Positions 11,374 to 23,375 are shown, counted from the first letter of the stretch. The stretch is DNA of 64,000 nt from Tenrec ecaudatus (GCF_050624435.1 NC_134543.1:124029475-124093474); one strand, 5' to 3'. Notes: generated by a model not told the origin, from the sequence alone. Translations and numbers: made by a program.

Positions 11374-11777
11374 GTGAGTGTGAGTGAATGAGCGAGTAAG
11401 GGAGTGAGTGAGCATGACAATTAAGATAGTGAAAAAGCGATGGAACATAGCTTTAAAGGCAAGAAGACCAAAGCCGCTGTTCTTGCCAAACGCCCTCAAA
11501 CAGCCCTATGGACGTCCTCGTGTGCAGGAGCGGAGGCCTCCTGGCAGCCATGAGCAGGAGCGTGCCAGGCTTGGGTGTGAATCATCATATTCCTTCAGCC
11601 ACAGCGAAGTCCTTGGGAGACCCTTTTGGTCGCAGCCCCCTAAGAGGTGCTGAGTCAGAGCCACAAACCAAATGGCTTCATGGATTCCTGGCCTGCAGAA
11701 AGTTTGAGATGGCACACGTTTATTGCTGTAAGCGACTACATTTGGGATAACTTTCTATGTAACAATAGGTAGGCAAT

Positions 11778-12942
11778 TGTGTGGGTCTCTGGGTTGACTA
11801 GAGAAACAAAGGCAGAGACGTCTGTATATGTGTAAGAGAAAACTTTACATCAAGAGGCAATTATGAATCAATAAAACATCCCAGCCCAGTTCAGATCAAG
11901 TCCCTAAATTGATATTAGCCCGTCAATCTGATATTAGCTCATGAATTCCACTTCAGAATTACACAGAGCATGCAATGATGCCAAATGCAGGAAGATGATA
12001 GGCCAGTGGGTGGAAAGTCTTGTGGATCCAGTGGCGGGGAATGCATCGCCAGGCTCTGGCTGCCATCGGCATGGCTCCATATGGCTTGTCAACAGGAATG
12101 TGAAGCAGAGACAGTGTGTGTCCTGCCTCCAGGGAGGAAGAGAGGAAGTCCCTGAATTCTCATGGGAATTGATGCCCACAAGGAGGCATCAATTAGTCTG
12201 TGACCTGATTGGCAGGTCTGATAGGCATTGTTCTCTAGAGAAATGAAACCAGAATGCTTATGATTTTATATATGTATAAAAGAATAGGGTTATACAGTGA
12301 GAAGGAACATAACAGTTAGTCTACACAACTGTACATAGGGTTCAGTTCAACTCACTTCCATGGGACAGTCAATACCCTGGAAATCCTTCAACTCATGTGG
12401 GCTGTCAGGTCCAAGGTTGAAAAAGCAGACAGCAGAGTCCTTCCTTGGACAAGGCAGGCAGAGTCTGCCCACAGACTGCAAGCAGCAGGGCGGGTCACCA
12501 CCAGTCAGTGGCTCGGGAGCTTAGCAAAGCGGGCCCAGATGGGATATCGAATGCAAGCGATACAAGTCGACAGGATCCACCAGCCTCAAACTCCAGTGAA
12601 GTCCACACCCGCAGTGTGGCGAAGCACGTCTTGAAGAGCATCAAGCTCTAGTGACACGATCCATGGGTTGGCCTGGCCCACAGGTAGTGTAGCTCACAGG
12701 GTGAGTCAGAGAACTAGCTAAAGCAGCACCACACTCCAGCACACTCCAATCACCAGAGAGCAAGAGAGAGGGGCGCGGTCCTTGCAGAGCCATTTAGCCC
12801 TTTGCCCTCCAATCAAACCGCGACCTGATTCATCCCACATGTTCCTATTGGCTAGGTTGGCACAATAAACCTATCACAACAGGCTAGACCCCACCCCTAA
12901 AACCTATTTATCAAGGTGGCATAATATTATGTAACTACCACA
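11778..12942 (-). mobile_element. 3' LTR of the provirus, split by LTR-B
   Basis: The LTR parts are 11778-12211 (tgtgtgggtctctgggttg...) and 12879-12942 (...ttatgtaactaccaca). Removing the nested element and its duplication leaves about 498 bp, close to the 495-bp 5' LTR. This supports origin as a pair. Confidence 0.75.
12217..12878 (-). mobile_element. LTR subfamily B nested in the proviral LTR
   Basis: It starts tctgataggcattgttctct and ends cacaataaacctatcaca. The flanks are gcagg (12212-12216) and acagg (12879-12883). The sister 5' LTR shows undivided acagg at this point (attgacaggctagac, near 16261), so the target duplication is acagg with one later change. Length 662 bp. Related to 5349-5943. 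Confidence 0.8.
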
Positions 12943-13963
12943 GACCACCCCTTGGCAACCTGACACTTTTACACAACTCTTTAGCCACACATACTTTTTT
13001 TTTTTAACAAAAACAATATTACAATCATATTTGTACCTAACAGGATAAAACTAAAATGCATGCAACTCAAAATGTGCTGGCTTGATTAAACATATTATTC
13101 TATATGTAAACAAAACAATTCAATGCCTAACAATTGCAGTTATGTGAAAACCTACATCATAATCCTATAGTACTATGAATATATTCCCCCACCTATGAAA
13201 GTTTGTAAGCCAGCCACTTCAGCAGCAATATGTACCAATTCACAAGCTCAAAAATCTTCTCTTCAACTAGTTGGTTCTGGTCAACTCAATATGGGCCCCT
13301 GCTAACTTAGCCTCGCTGGGGTGCCCATTGGCCACCTCACCTTTCTGCCATGGACCTGTCACCAATTCTTAACCATAGCCCCCTTGGGCTAGGTCATGAA
13401 CTTCACACCAGCCAACTCGCTCTCATCTTCTCCTCTGATCCCTGTGAGCCAGGTTCACATGTGTCAGTGGCCAGACTCAACCCATCTCTCTACTGCTGTG
13501 TTTCTCCCACATCCACTAAACAAGTGGATTCAGGTGGTCACCTAGCAAGCATTTCAGGCTGCTCACAGGCTGCCTTTAATGTTCAGTCCTAAGGAGAAGA
13601 GCTCTTTCATGGCTCCAGATTTTTCCAGCTTCAGATCTAACCCACTAGTTCAAAATTTAAAAAGCCACCGGGTTTCTTATTTTGTTTTGTTTTAATTCAG
13701 TCTGCCAACAACCCCCTAGGCAAGTTTCTTCAAATACAAATGTCCTGAGCACTCCAAAGCACTGGGCAAGACCTATCTTTTCAGAGCCTTCTTTGCAGGT
13801 GTGTCCTACATCCGTTTAAAGATCTGATTTTAATGGCTGGAGGCAAGTAGGCTTAAAAACTCTCTATTTTTCTTTCCAAAAATCATTTCTATCAATCATT
13901 ATATCGATAATTATAGGCAGAAGAAAACAGTATAAACCTGATATAGCCAGATCCTAAACTCAA

Positions 13964-14012
13964 CCCTCCTCCTCCTCCTCCTTCTCTTCCCCCTTCTTCT
14001 TCTTCTTCTTCT
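13964..14012. repeat. CTC/CTT microsatellite
   Basis: A (ctc)n run grades into a (ctt)n run. It adjoins the next SINE fragment, so it may have grown from that fragment's A-rich or triplet tail. Confidence 0.85.
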
Positions 14013-14095
14013 AAACAAACTGACTGCTATCAAGTCAATTAGATTCATAATGACCCTATTGGGCAGGCTAGAACTGCTCCCATAAACTCAATTCA
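14013..14095 (-). repeat. AfroSINE tail fragment
   Basis: 'ctgactgctatcaagtcaat' followed by 'ataatgaccctattgggcag' and 'ctagaactgctcccataaa' is the reverse SINE 3' half. The head is missing. Confidence 0.6.
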
Positions 14096-14534
14096 TATAA
14101 CAGTCAAGTTCAATCCTTATCTAACTTATCTTCATCCTTATCTAAACTATTCCATTGATACGAAATATGGCCTTAGCCTCTGACTGCATCAAACCAGGGC
14201 CAGGCTTTCTGTCAGCCACTTCGACCTGCTATCAGCCATTTTTACTAAGCAGTGTGGTCTCTGAGAAATTCTAGAGGTGATTTCACCTCCTGAGCTCAAG
14301 GTATACATTAATCAGATTCATTTTCGCCATTTCAAACAGGAATAACCACAATCAACAACCAAAGAAAATAATCAAAAAAAATTTCAGAACCAGGTAGTGA
14401 GTACTTTATTCTGATTTTTTGTGCAGAAACTAACTTTATGGTACCTAACAACAGCAACAACAATGACATGAAATATTAGCTCTCTACACCATCAAGTTTT
14501 TCTAAAACATGGATAAACAGTGTAACACAAAACT

Positions 14535-14630
14535 AAAATCACTGCCACTGAGTTGATGTCGATCTACAGTGACCCTATGGGACTGGGTAAAACTGGTCCT
14601 TTGAGTTTCCCACAATGTCATTCTTATTTC
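14535..14630 (-). repeat. AfroSINE tail fragment
   Basis: 'atcactgccactgagttgat' followed by 'acagtgaccctatgggactg' and 'aactggtcctttgagtttcc'. It is cut near 14630, where the L1 tail begins. Confidence 0.6.
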
Positions 14631-15672
14631 TTTATAAGAGGGAGGCCTCTTACAAATCTTATAATGATCCATCATTAAATTGTATTAAGCACACTTGTAC
14701 ATATGTTGCCGTCAACATTTCCAAAACATTTTCTTTCTACTTGAGCCCCTGGTATCAGCTCCTCTTTCCCCCCCCGGCCCTTCTACCTTCGTGAGTCCTT
14801 GAACAATTATGTAGTATTATAGCTATTTAGTGTCTTACACTGTCCGTTTTCTCCCTTCACCCACATTTCTGTTATCTCTAACCTTGTGATGGGGTTCCCC
14901 TTACTCTCCCTTTCCCCACCCCCACCATTGCCCAATCCTCATGATATCAATACTACCACTCCTGTTCCTGAGGGTTTTATCTATCCTGAATTCCATATGT
15001 CAAAAGCTCTTATCTGTATCAAAGTGTGTACTCTGGTCAAGATGAATTTGTAAGGTAGAACTGGGTTATGGTAGTGGGGGAGGAAGCATTCAGGAACTAG
15101 AGGAATATTGTGTATTTTGTCAGTTCTACACAGCACCCTGGTACCTTGTCCCTTTCTTGTGACCCTTCTGTGGGAAATGTCCAATTGTCTACAGATGGGC
15201 TTTGGGTCTCCACTCCAACTCCCTCTTTCACATCAATATAATTGTCTGTTGTGGATCCCTGGTCCAGTTGACACTTCGTGATCTCACAGACTGGTGTGAT
15301 TCTTCCATGTGAGTTTATTTGCTTCCCTGCTAGATGACTAATTGTTCACCTTCAAGTCTTTAAAACCCCAGATAATATATCTTTTGATAGCCAGGCACCA
15401 TCTACTTTCTTCACGACATTTGCTTATGCACCCATTTTGTCTTCAGTGATCATATCAGGAAAGGGAGTATTGAAGAGTCCTACGTTATTAGAACAACGTG
15501 TTTTTGTGTTTAAGGAGGCCTTGAGTAGAGGTCCAATGCTATCTTAATACTTAACCTATAAATGTATGTACATTGGCCTCCATCCCTTTCATTCTAAATT
15601 AATATATTTACATATATACATGTCTATAGCTATATCTCTCTATATAGTTCTTGCCTCCTTTAACTTCCCATA
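14631..15672 (-). mobile_element. L1-type 3' tail copy
   Basis: It runs antisense from tcttacaaatcttataatga through 'ttttctttctacttgagccc', 'tttgtaaggtagaactggg', 'tgatagccaggcaccatct' and 'aatacttaacctataaatg'. It is colinear with 36481-38419 and 41874-43729 but is truncated at its 5' side near 15672. It sits inside the provirus, so it is younger. Confidence 0.7.
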
Positions 15673-15833
15673 TTCTATCAATAAAACAACCCAGTAAACT
15701 GCATGGTCACATCTGACCTCTGGCTAGCCAAACAAACAAACAAACAAACTCTCATGAGGCAGAGGTCAAACAAGCAATCACTCTCCAAGGTCATGATTTA
15801 TTTCTCCATTACTTCACTCCCAATGCACCATAA

Positions 15834-16328
15834 TGTCTAGTTGACTAGAGAAACAAACCCAGAGACATTCATATATGTGTGAGAGAACTTTATGTCAACA
15901 AGCAATTATAAATCAATAAAACATCCCAGTCCAGTCCAGTTCAGGTCCATAAGTTTGATATTAGACCAGAAGTCCATATTAGTCCATGAATTCCTCTTCA
16001 GACTCACACAGCACACGCACACGCAACGATGCCAAATGCAGGAAGATCACAGGCCAGTGGATCGAAAGTCTTGCGGATCCTATGGCAGTGGAAGCATCTG
16101 CAGGGCTCTGGCTGCCATCAGGGTGGCTCCATGTGGCTCATCAACAGGAATGTGGAGCAGAGACAGTGTGTGTTCCCCTTCAAGGGCGGAAGAGAGGAAA
16201 TCCTGGAATTCTCATGGGAAGGCCATGCCCACAAGGAGGCATCCATCAGTCTGTGACCTGATTGACAGGCTAGACTCCACCCGTACAACCTATTTATCAA
16301 GTTGACATGAAATTATTTAGCCACCACA
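15834..16328 (-). mobile_element. 5' LTR of the provirus
   Basis: It runs from tgtctagttgactagagaaa to ttatttagccaccaca and is uninterrupted (495 bp). The outer flank is gcaat. Comparison with the split 3' LTR gives a direct age estimate for the integration. Confidence 0.8.
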
Positions 16329-16364
16329 GCAATATAGGAAGTAATCTGAATGTGTGACTGATGT

Positions 16365-16835
16365 TGTTGCTGCTGTTAGGTGCCTTCAAGTTGGCAACAA
16401 TGACTATCAACCCATGACAAGATGAAATACCGCTTAGACCTGCGCCAACCCCACAATCTTTACTCGATGTGAAGCCTTTGTTGTAGCCGCCATGTTAATC
16501 CATCTTACTATGGGAATTCCCCCTTTTTTCTGACTCTCTGCTTTGCCAAACATGATGTCCTTCTTTAAGAACGTGTCCCTCCTAATAACACGTCCAAACT
16601 ATGTGAGACAAAGTCGCCTCATCCTTGCTTCTAAAGCGCGTTCTGGCTATACTCCTCCAAGACAGCTTTGCTCCTTCCTGGGGGCCAGGCCCATCTTCGT
16701 CTTCAAAGTGGCAACTGTGCTTTTGAACACTTACAAGAGATCTTTTGAGCAGATCTGCCCGATGTTTATCGCTTGATATCTTAACAGCTGCTTCCATGGG
16801 CGTAATTCCATGGGTGTAAGAAGAGGACCAATTTG
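16365..16835 (-). mobile_element. RTE LINE 3' end with internal deletion
   Basis: Landmarks in reverse order: a gttgttgctgctgtt tail, 'cctgcgccaaccccac', 'aaacatgatgtccttcttt', 'ccatccttgcttctaaagcg'-like text, 'cttcaaagtggcaactgtgc', 'gagatcttttgagcagatc' and 'gctgcttccatgggcgtaat'. These follow the C-terminal coding region and 3' UTR of RTE1 in antisense, with parts missing. Confidence 0.7.
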
Positions 16836-17934
16836 ATCAGAAGATCTAATCGACCGTGAGATTCTAGTTTGCTCCTATCACACACCAAGTAAGTAGATGA
16901 GGGGAGAAGGGAGACCAAGGGATCAGACACATATTATTGGTTTCTCAACCGTGAAAATCTGCTCTTGGGTTTTAGGTATTGCTTCTACCCTTTCTCTCCT
17001 CTATTACCTGTCCGCCATTAAGGCCCAAACGGCCAGGTGTGTGTCCGGGGAAACACGTCACTAAGATTCAGAGGTGCTGAGATATTGCTGTTTTAGGAGA
17101 GAGATGAGTATTTGATCATGAATAAAAGATAGACTGTTGGTTTTTTCCCCTGCCATTAAAAAGCAAAACTTACAAACAAACACCACTGCCAGACTCCAGC
17201 TCTGTTCCCTAAGGACATCTTTGAGGTGCCACGAGGCAAAATGAACTCATGGTAACAAACAACAGGGTCTTTAAAAAAATGTTTTCATAAGAATCGTGGT
17301 GACAACTGAGATTGTATTATAGGTCTTTTCTGGATAAAATTACATATATGCACAAGCACGGGCATAGTGGAAATTAATATATAATTTTTTTCTGTGGAAA
17401 GGTCAATTGTGGATACTCTGAGTATTTCAAGCATCAATACTAAGAATTGTGATGCACTGGAAATGGGATTAAGAATGAGAGGAAAAAATATTTGAAAATA
17501 GCTCATTTTAATTATAAAATTATATGGCTCGAGGTTCCCAAAATTTTATGCACATAAAAATCATTTGTATGGATTAATAATAAATTTTTAACTGTTGAAA
17601 AGAAAAAAAGAAATCATTTGGAGAGCTTATTCAAAATTCAGACCCAAAGGCCAAGAGAGTCTGTCTGCTATTGAATAATAAGTATAATGAGATTTCCCCC
17701 CTAATGTCAAGGGCTTACAGACTATACTTTTAGAAAAATTGAGTTAGTATACCTCAGACGCCACCGTCAAATAGTGTCTGGACTAAGATTATGAATGGAC
17801 ACACAGAAAGAGTAGGCAAAGGTTAATTAGCAAAGAAATGACATTGAATACTGACAGGCACTCATTGTAGACACCCTCCCCACAGGAATTTGATTACTAG
17901 GCACTGCCCCAGGAGAGGAGGGTGTGCTTCATAA
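16836..17934. other. Single-copy AT-rich sequence
   Basis: No gene or named repeat is seen. The 17280-17700 part is AT-rich with many short A/T runs. Confidence 0.35.
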
Positions 17935-18030
17935 AGATGTACAGCCTTGGGAGCCCCGTAGGCCTGTTCTACCCTCTCCGACAAGGTCTCTAGGAATCAG
18001 AACTAACTCAGTGACTAAGGGCTTGAGGAA
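17935..18030 (+). repeat. AfroSINE 3' fragment
   Basis: 'gatgtacagccttgggagcc', 'ctgttctaccctctccgac' and 'aatcagaactaactcagtga' match the SINE tail half in order. Confidence 0.5.
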
Positions 18031-18984
18031 TGTATTGCCCATCTCATAAAATCTAGCTTGGCTTTTAAAAATATCTCTAACAGTTCAAAGACTAATCAGT
18101 GATCAGAACAAGTGTTTTCACAATTGCATTATTTATAACAGAAGGAAATGATTCAATGTTTCCGTGGATTCTAATGGCTTGGTAACATACTTGGAAATAG
18201 CATTTGACTTTTCACTTCTAACATCAGGAGGATCTTAAAGACAGAGGTGTAGAATAAAGTCAACTTTATGAGAAACCTTTTTTTTTTTTAAGTAGGATGA
18301 GAATGTCAAATAGAAGTATCTAGACTGCTTGCAATTCAGAGGATGTGATTTGGAGAACCAGTTCATTATGTATTAATAACACGTACAATTTGGATGCGAA
18401 GACCCCAAGGACCTATGGATACAGCACAAATTCACTGATGGGTGCATGGACAGACGTGTGCTTCTCGTCTTTCCCACAGCTGACGGTCAGACTGGCAGGT
18501 GGATTTGTGCAGCCATGGGCAAATTCAGTCATTCAGAGCGTTGAAAAGAAAAAGACACAAATATGTCACAACTCAGACACCAGGAAACTGACGGTATGTG
18601 AAACACAATCATGAAAGAGGAAGAATTAAAGAGTGAAGGGGACCACAAGGTACCCCACGTCCAGCACCTTGATTTGATGGGCAGAAAACAGTCACGAACA
18701 GATGGACAATGGTCTTGAGTCACACAAGCTTCCAGCAGGAAAAAGGCTGGCAACCTTCCTCCTCAGCTTCCAGCACAGAGACTCAAGGATGCCTGGGAGT
18801 TCAGGGTGATGGATTCGAGCTAGCGTGCCTCCAGGACAGCAGCCGCTGGGCATCTGTACTGCCTGCGAGGGCCCACCCCATGGTTCCCCTGACAGGGTGC
18901 TACCTTGGGCCCTTCTGTGTAAATCATGCTCATTGCGTCACACTGGGCATATGGAGAAATGTGTTCTTCTTAAAATCGCTTTGT
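18031..18984. other. Single-copy sequence
   Basis: No element is recognised. The frame at 18709-19014 has no family resemblance and runs into the L1 tail. Confidence 0.35.
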
Positions 18985-19155
18985 AGGGAGAGTGAGGGAA
19001 AAAAGAGGAGCTGATATCAAGGACTCAAATAGAAAGTAAATATTTAGAAAATATTGATGGCAACATAGTTACAAATATGCTCGATACAATTGGTGTACAG
19101 ATTGTTATAAGAGCTGTAAGAGCCCCCAATAAAATGATCCTTAAAAAAGTTATTT
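18985..19155 (+). mobile_element. L1-type 3' tail, short copy
   Basis: The sense copy starts near gaggagctgatatcaaggac, runs through 'gatggcaacatagttacaaa' and 'acaattggtgtacagattg', and ends gagcccccaataaaatga with a poor A tail. It is strongly 5'-truncated. Confidence 0.7.
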
Positions 19156-19584
19156 TGTGACCATAAGCCAAAATATAACATTGTACATTGTAATAATCAT
19201 GTTGTAACCTGCTATTTTCCATTTATGATATTTACTCTTTCATACAGAGTCTGTCAACAGCACCTAGCTATCAAGGTGCCTGGGGATGGGTTGAATGGCC
19301 TGAGAGAGTCTCCAAGGCTTCACAGAGGCCCATGGTCAAAGTCTCCCACAGAAGGCTTGGTGGCTTCCAACTGCCCTCAGGCAGGTTAACAGGTGTTCCC
19401 CGCAACCCACCACCACAACACCGGGGCCACTATACAATAGATAGTATGTACGGCCTTTGTAAGAGAAACAACATGGGAGGTCACATGACCGGAGCTTGCA
19501 AGACCAAAGAATTATTCCTTTCAAATGCTTTTTTCAGCAATGTGAGCAATGACTATACATGCGGGCTAGTGAAGTATGGTGGCC
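19156..19584. other. Single-copy sequence
   Basis: No gene or repeat could be supported. Confidence 0.3.
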
Positions 19585-19820
19585 TCGTGAATTATGATGA
19601 GTTCAGCTGCTAATCACAAGGTGAGCGGATCAAACCGACCAGTCTATTCTCAAGAGAAAGATGAGGCTTCCTGCTCCTGTGAAGGTGTATCGTCTCAGCA
19701 GCCCAAAAGGGAAGTTCTATAGGGTTGATCTATCGGCTTGAATAGAGCAGTTCTTTACCCTATAGGATTGCTATGAGTCAGACTCAACTAGATGACAGTG
19801 AGTCTGGTTTGTTTTTTGTT
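19585..19820 (+). repeat. AfroSINE copy
   Basis: From cctcgtgaattatgatgag through 'cagctgctaatcacaaggtg', 'gagaaagatgaggcttcc' and 'gattgctatgagtcagactc' to 'gatgacagtgagtctggttt'. The head is diverged, but the tail keeps the shared RTE-like end. Confidence 0.7.
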
Positions 19821-19859
19821 TTTATACATGTGGACAGCATCATGTGGAATACACAGGAA

Positions 19860-20525
19860 TTGAATCAATTACATACGTAAGAAGAGACAGTGGAGAAGCC
19901 CAATAGCATCAGTCAGGAGAGAGCCAGAGGTCAATTGAGAAACAGATCGCCAGCTGCTCACTCGCAAGTTCAACTTGAAGCCGAAGAAAAGAAAAACAAA
20001 TCCACAAGAGCCAAAGTATGATGTTGACTCCATTTCACCGAATCTAGAGACTATCACAAGAACAGGTTTGGTGCATTGAGTACTAATAACCAAAGACCAA
20101 GTGAATTGTGGAATGTCACCAACACACACAGGAAGACAGCAAGAGGTCGTTAAAAAGAATCCTGCAGAACAGGGAGGGAGGGGGGATGGGGAGCGGGTAG
20201 CATCGATGACTGTAGAACCCCAGTCCATGGGCTCGAACAACAGAATTGTATGTGAACGGATATATTGGATTGTGTAAGATATGGTAAAAAACCAACAACA
20301 CACAGCTATTATAGGAAATAATAGTAATGACAATAATAATAGGGGTTCCTGGGGGCAGGGGGGGAGGAGGAGATAAAAGGGAGCTGATATCAAGGAGTTC
20401 AAGAAGAAAAAAAAATGTTCTGGAACTGATGGTGGCAGCAATTGTACCATGCTGTTTGATGAGATTGACCTATGGAATGTTATGATATCTGTAAGGGCTC
20501 CCAATAAAATGATAAAAAAATTAAA
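19860..20525 (+). mobile_element. L1-type 3' UTR, variant family
   Basis: The 3' end (tgtaagggctcccaataaaa) and the upstream 'gggagctgatatcaagga' resemble the L1 tail family. The 400 bp before that (a cgaatctagagactatc part and an aacggatatattggattg part) do not match the other copies. It may be a second L1 subfamily with its own 3' UTR. The long minus-strand frame here is antisense to this copy. Confidence 0.5.
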
Positions 20526-20526
20526 C

Positions 20527-21005
20527 AAATGAAATTGGGAGAAACAAGAAGAATCATGCAGAATACGCTGAAAACTGGATGGTTGCAGTTGCAGTTAGGC
20601 TAACATTTAGCACCCCCTCGACTGATCTGCCTTATGACCCATTTAGATGTGTTCTGTTTTTTGTGTGTGTGATTTCTGCTTTCTTTTTGATTGAGGTTTC
20701 TATCTGTTTTACTTTATTCTTCTTGTTAGTTTTTTGTGGTTTTGTTTGGCTACAAGTTTGTCTGTTTTTAATGTTACTCTGTATGTGAAATCTAGGATGA
20801 GTGAATCGATAGAGACAGTAACTGCATTAATGCTTCCTTGGGGAGATGGCAGGGAAAGTTGGAAAGAAATAGGGAGGCAATCACGATGAGCACAAGAATG
20901 AAGGAAATGTTCCAAACTGATTGTGCTGATGATTGTGCAGCTCTTCTGGATGTGATTGAACTACCAAATATATGTAAATCATGTGCCGATATAGCTGCTG
21001 GGGGG
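20527..21005 (+). mobile_element. Old L1 3' UTR
   Basis: The end resembles the mammalian L1 3' terminus: 'aaactgattgtgctgatg', 'attgtgcagctcttctgg', 'tgtgattgaactaccaaata' and a final 'gatatagctgctgg'. Upstream, 'aatcgatagagacagtaact' also fits. No ORF2. Confidence 0.55.
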
Positions 21006-22261
21006 AAAGACAGGGGAAAATCCAAAACGAATATCATAAGACAGTGTGAAACTAGCTCTGGAATACAGAGTCCCTACAGCAGAAGGGAGACATGATCAAG
21101 TAAAAGGGCTAAACAGAAGTTTTCAAAGGGCAACTGAAGAAGACAAAGGAAAATATAAAGAAATGTGTAAAGTCCTGAGCTAGAAAACCAAAAGGGAAGA
21201 ATGTGTTCGGTACTTCTCAAGCGGAGAAAAGGAAAAATCCAAGCCTTGAGCTGCACTATTGAAAGATCCTGTGGACACAAAATTGAATGATGGAAGCATC
21301 ATGACAAAATTAAAAGAATACACCGAGTCACCGCACTAAAAAGAATTGTTCCAATGTTCAATCATTTCAGAACCTATGGCACTGAAGAATGGAGTCCAAG
21401 CTACACTGAAGGAATTGACCGAAAACAAACAAAATTAAAAAAACAAGGCTCTAGGAATTGATGTAATACCAACCGAGATATTTCAACAAATGGATGCGAT
21501 GCTGGTACTCATGCATCTATGCCAAAAAACTGGAAGACTTCTAGCTACCTGGCCAACCAACTGGAGATCTATATTTGTGTTCATTCAAAGAAAGGCATTC
21601 CAATAGAATGAAAAAATATTGAATAGCATTATTAGTATCACATGCCAGTACAATTTTGCTGAATGAAAAAGAAAAATATCTGTAACAGTACATAGACAAC
21701 TGCTCAGCAGTAAAGCTAGATTCAGAAGAGGATGTGGAATGAGGCTGTCACTGATGATATCGGAACAATCCCAGCTGAAAGCAGAGGAGACCAGAATGGC
21801 ATCCACCTGGGCTTCGTGGACTGCACAAAGGCAGGAGACCACATGGATCATAGAAAATTATGAAAAATGTTGCAAAGAATGAAAATTCCTGAATATTTCA
21901 CTGTAGTCCTCAGGAACCTGTACAACCAGCAATGTACAAATGACACAGCCTTGCTTGCTGAAACTGAAGAGAGCTCGAAGCACTTATTGATGATAAGCAA
22001 AGACTACAGCCTTCAGTATAGATTGCACCTTAACAGAAAGAGCAAATCCTCACCACTGGTCTAATAGGTAACATCAAGCTACAAACAGAAAATATAAAGA
22101 GGTCAAAGATTTCATTTTACTGGGATTTGCAACGAATTTTTCTTGGAAGCAGCAGTTCAGAAATCAAATGATGCATGACACTGAGCAAGTCTACTGCAAA
22201 AGAGCTACTTAAAGTGTTAAAAGCTAAACATATTACCTTGAATACCAAGGTTGTCTTCCTC

Positions 22262-22437
22262 CAAAACCCACCCCACTGCCATCAACTCTCTTCCAACTCA
22301 CAGAGGGTCAGGGGATGTAAATCTTTACAGGAGCCTGTTGCCTCATCTTTCCCTCCAGCAGGGGTTGGTGGGTTTGAACAGTGGACCTTGCTGTTAGCAG
22401 TCCAACGCCTAATCCACAATACTACCAGGACTCTTGC
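22262..22437 (-). repeat. AfroSINE inside the RTE
   Basis: 'cccactgccatcaactctct', 'ggagcctgttgcctcatctt', 'ggttggtgggtttgaacag' and 'gctgttagcagtccaacgcc' appear in reverse SINE order. The SINE is younger than its host RTE. Confidence 0.65.
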
Positions 22438-22439
22438 TA

Positions 22440-22700
22440 CCTTAGACAAGCCACGCATTGTGCTTATGTTCCAAAGTTTCTTTAGCCATTCATCTACTGA
22501 CGGACACTTGGACTCTTTCCAACGTCTTGCTATGATGAACAGCACTGCCATGAACGTGGGCGTCCATATTTCTGTTCGTGCTACGTCTCTTACTCATTTA
22601 GGGTGTATTCCCAGCAGAGGCATTGATGAATTGTATGACATTTCTATTCCCAGTTGTTTGACGTATATTGCTTTCCACAAGGCTTGTACACATCTCCCAT
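22440..22700 (-). mobile_element. L1M 3' UTR fragment
   Basis: 'ctttagccattcatctactg', then 'gacggacacttggactcttt', 'gatgaacagcactgccatga', and 'agggtgtattcccagcag' are the antisense of the old L1 3' UTR. Its position inside the RTE next to a SINE suggests a complex insertion or rearrangement. Confidence 0.6.
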
Positions 22701-23139
22701 ACGTTGGACAGGTTACTAGGAGGGACCAGACCCTGAAGAGGGACTTCAATCGTGCAGTTCTTTAGTCGGTGAAAAAGAGGATGACTTTCAATGAGATGGA
22801 TTGACTGCAATGACTGCAACAACAGGCTCAATTGTAGCAATAGTTGTGAGGATGACGCAGGATTGGGCAGTGTTCAGTTTGGTTGTATATATAAGTTTGA
22901 CATATATTTATGCATATACACACATATATATGTTGGAACCAACTAAACAGTGCCTGATAACAATAAAGACATGTAAGATGTGGTATAAATGTCACCCAAG
23001 ATGGAAATTGGTCAGTTCTTGTTCTCGCCATCGCTGCCGTATGTAGCAGTGAGCCTAGCACACCAGAGGCCCTCGCTAAGTCAGATGTCGAGTGGATTAA
23101 TTAGTATAGCAATGTCAAAGTTCAATTTACCTCTTTTCG

Positions 23140-23375
23140 TGGCACATTCAGTTTGATCCCAGGTTTCTGTTTGTTCTGTTTTCTCTTTCAGTATAAATTG
23201 TGTTGTAGTGAAAAGTCTTGGGTGCATCTTTGCGCCTAGTCCTTATCACTGCCTTATGATACATTCCTAGAGGTGGAAGTGCTAGGTCAATGGCTTTGGA
23301 TACATATTGCCAAATGCCCTTCATAAAAATGGTCCAATCCCTTGTCCTCTTGCCAATATTTTTTGGTTTTGTTTT
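23140..23375 (-). mobile_element. L1M 3' UTR fragment
   Basis: 'catgatacattcc'-like text, 'agaggtggaagtgctaggtc', 'ttgccaaatgcccttcata' and 'cttgtcctcttgccaatatt' follow the antisense L1M/L1ME 3' UTR order. Confidence 0.5.

Larger units (their letters stand above)
12943..15833 (-). mobile_element. Proviral interior, non-coding, with insertions
   Basis: After subtracting the L1 tail (about 14630-15672), two SINE fragments and a microsatellite, some 1.6-1.7 kb of retroviral interior is left. That is close to the size of MaLR interiors. No polyprotein similarity is visible in any frame, and the AT-rich part at 12970-13200 looks eroded. Confidence 0.55.
11778..16328 (-). mobile_element. MaLR/ERVL-like provirus with TSD
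   Basis: A complete but decayed provirus lies antisense. The outer ends are TG...CA and the flanks are exact gcaat copies (11773-11777 and 16329-16333), a 5-bp duplication as in ERVL/MaLR. The 3' LTR is 11778-12942, about 498 bp without its nested insertion. The 5' LTR is 15834-16328, 495 bp. Next to the 5' LTR, read on the minus strand, comes ttatggtgcattgggagtg, like a MaLR primer-binding region. A purine-rich aaggggtgg lies just before the 3' LTR. The interior has L1 and SINE insertions and no recognisable gag, pro, pol or env frame, so it is probably non-autonomous. Confidence 0.8.
21040..22985 (+). pseudogene. RTE LINE ORF2 relic, interrupted
   Basis: The sense RTE1 copy keeps scattered coding similarity to BovB/RTE reverse transcriptase: GIDVIPTEIFQQMDAMLVLM-like text (near 21455), LATWPTNWRSIFVFIQRKAF (near 21540), a FVDCTKAGDHMDHRKL-like block (near 21812), a DTALLAETEESSKHLLM block replacing the usual YADDT region (near 21940), and STAKELLKVLKAKHITL (near 22195). 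A SINE and an L1M piece (22262-22700) interrupt it. The 3' part resumes at about 22700 (gttactaggagggaccagac) and ends near 22985. Frameshifts, deletions and stops rule out activity. Confidence 0.75.

Noticed and set aside
19869..20528. 219-codon minus-strand hydrophobic frame considered as a membrane protein
   Set aside because: It is antisense to an L1-type 3' UTR. The Phe/Leu richness comes from A-rich sequence on the plus strand.
22175..22765. 196-codon frame considered as a gene
   Set aside because: It crosses RTE, an inverted SINE and an L1M fragment, so it is a chance fusion of repeats.
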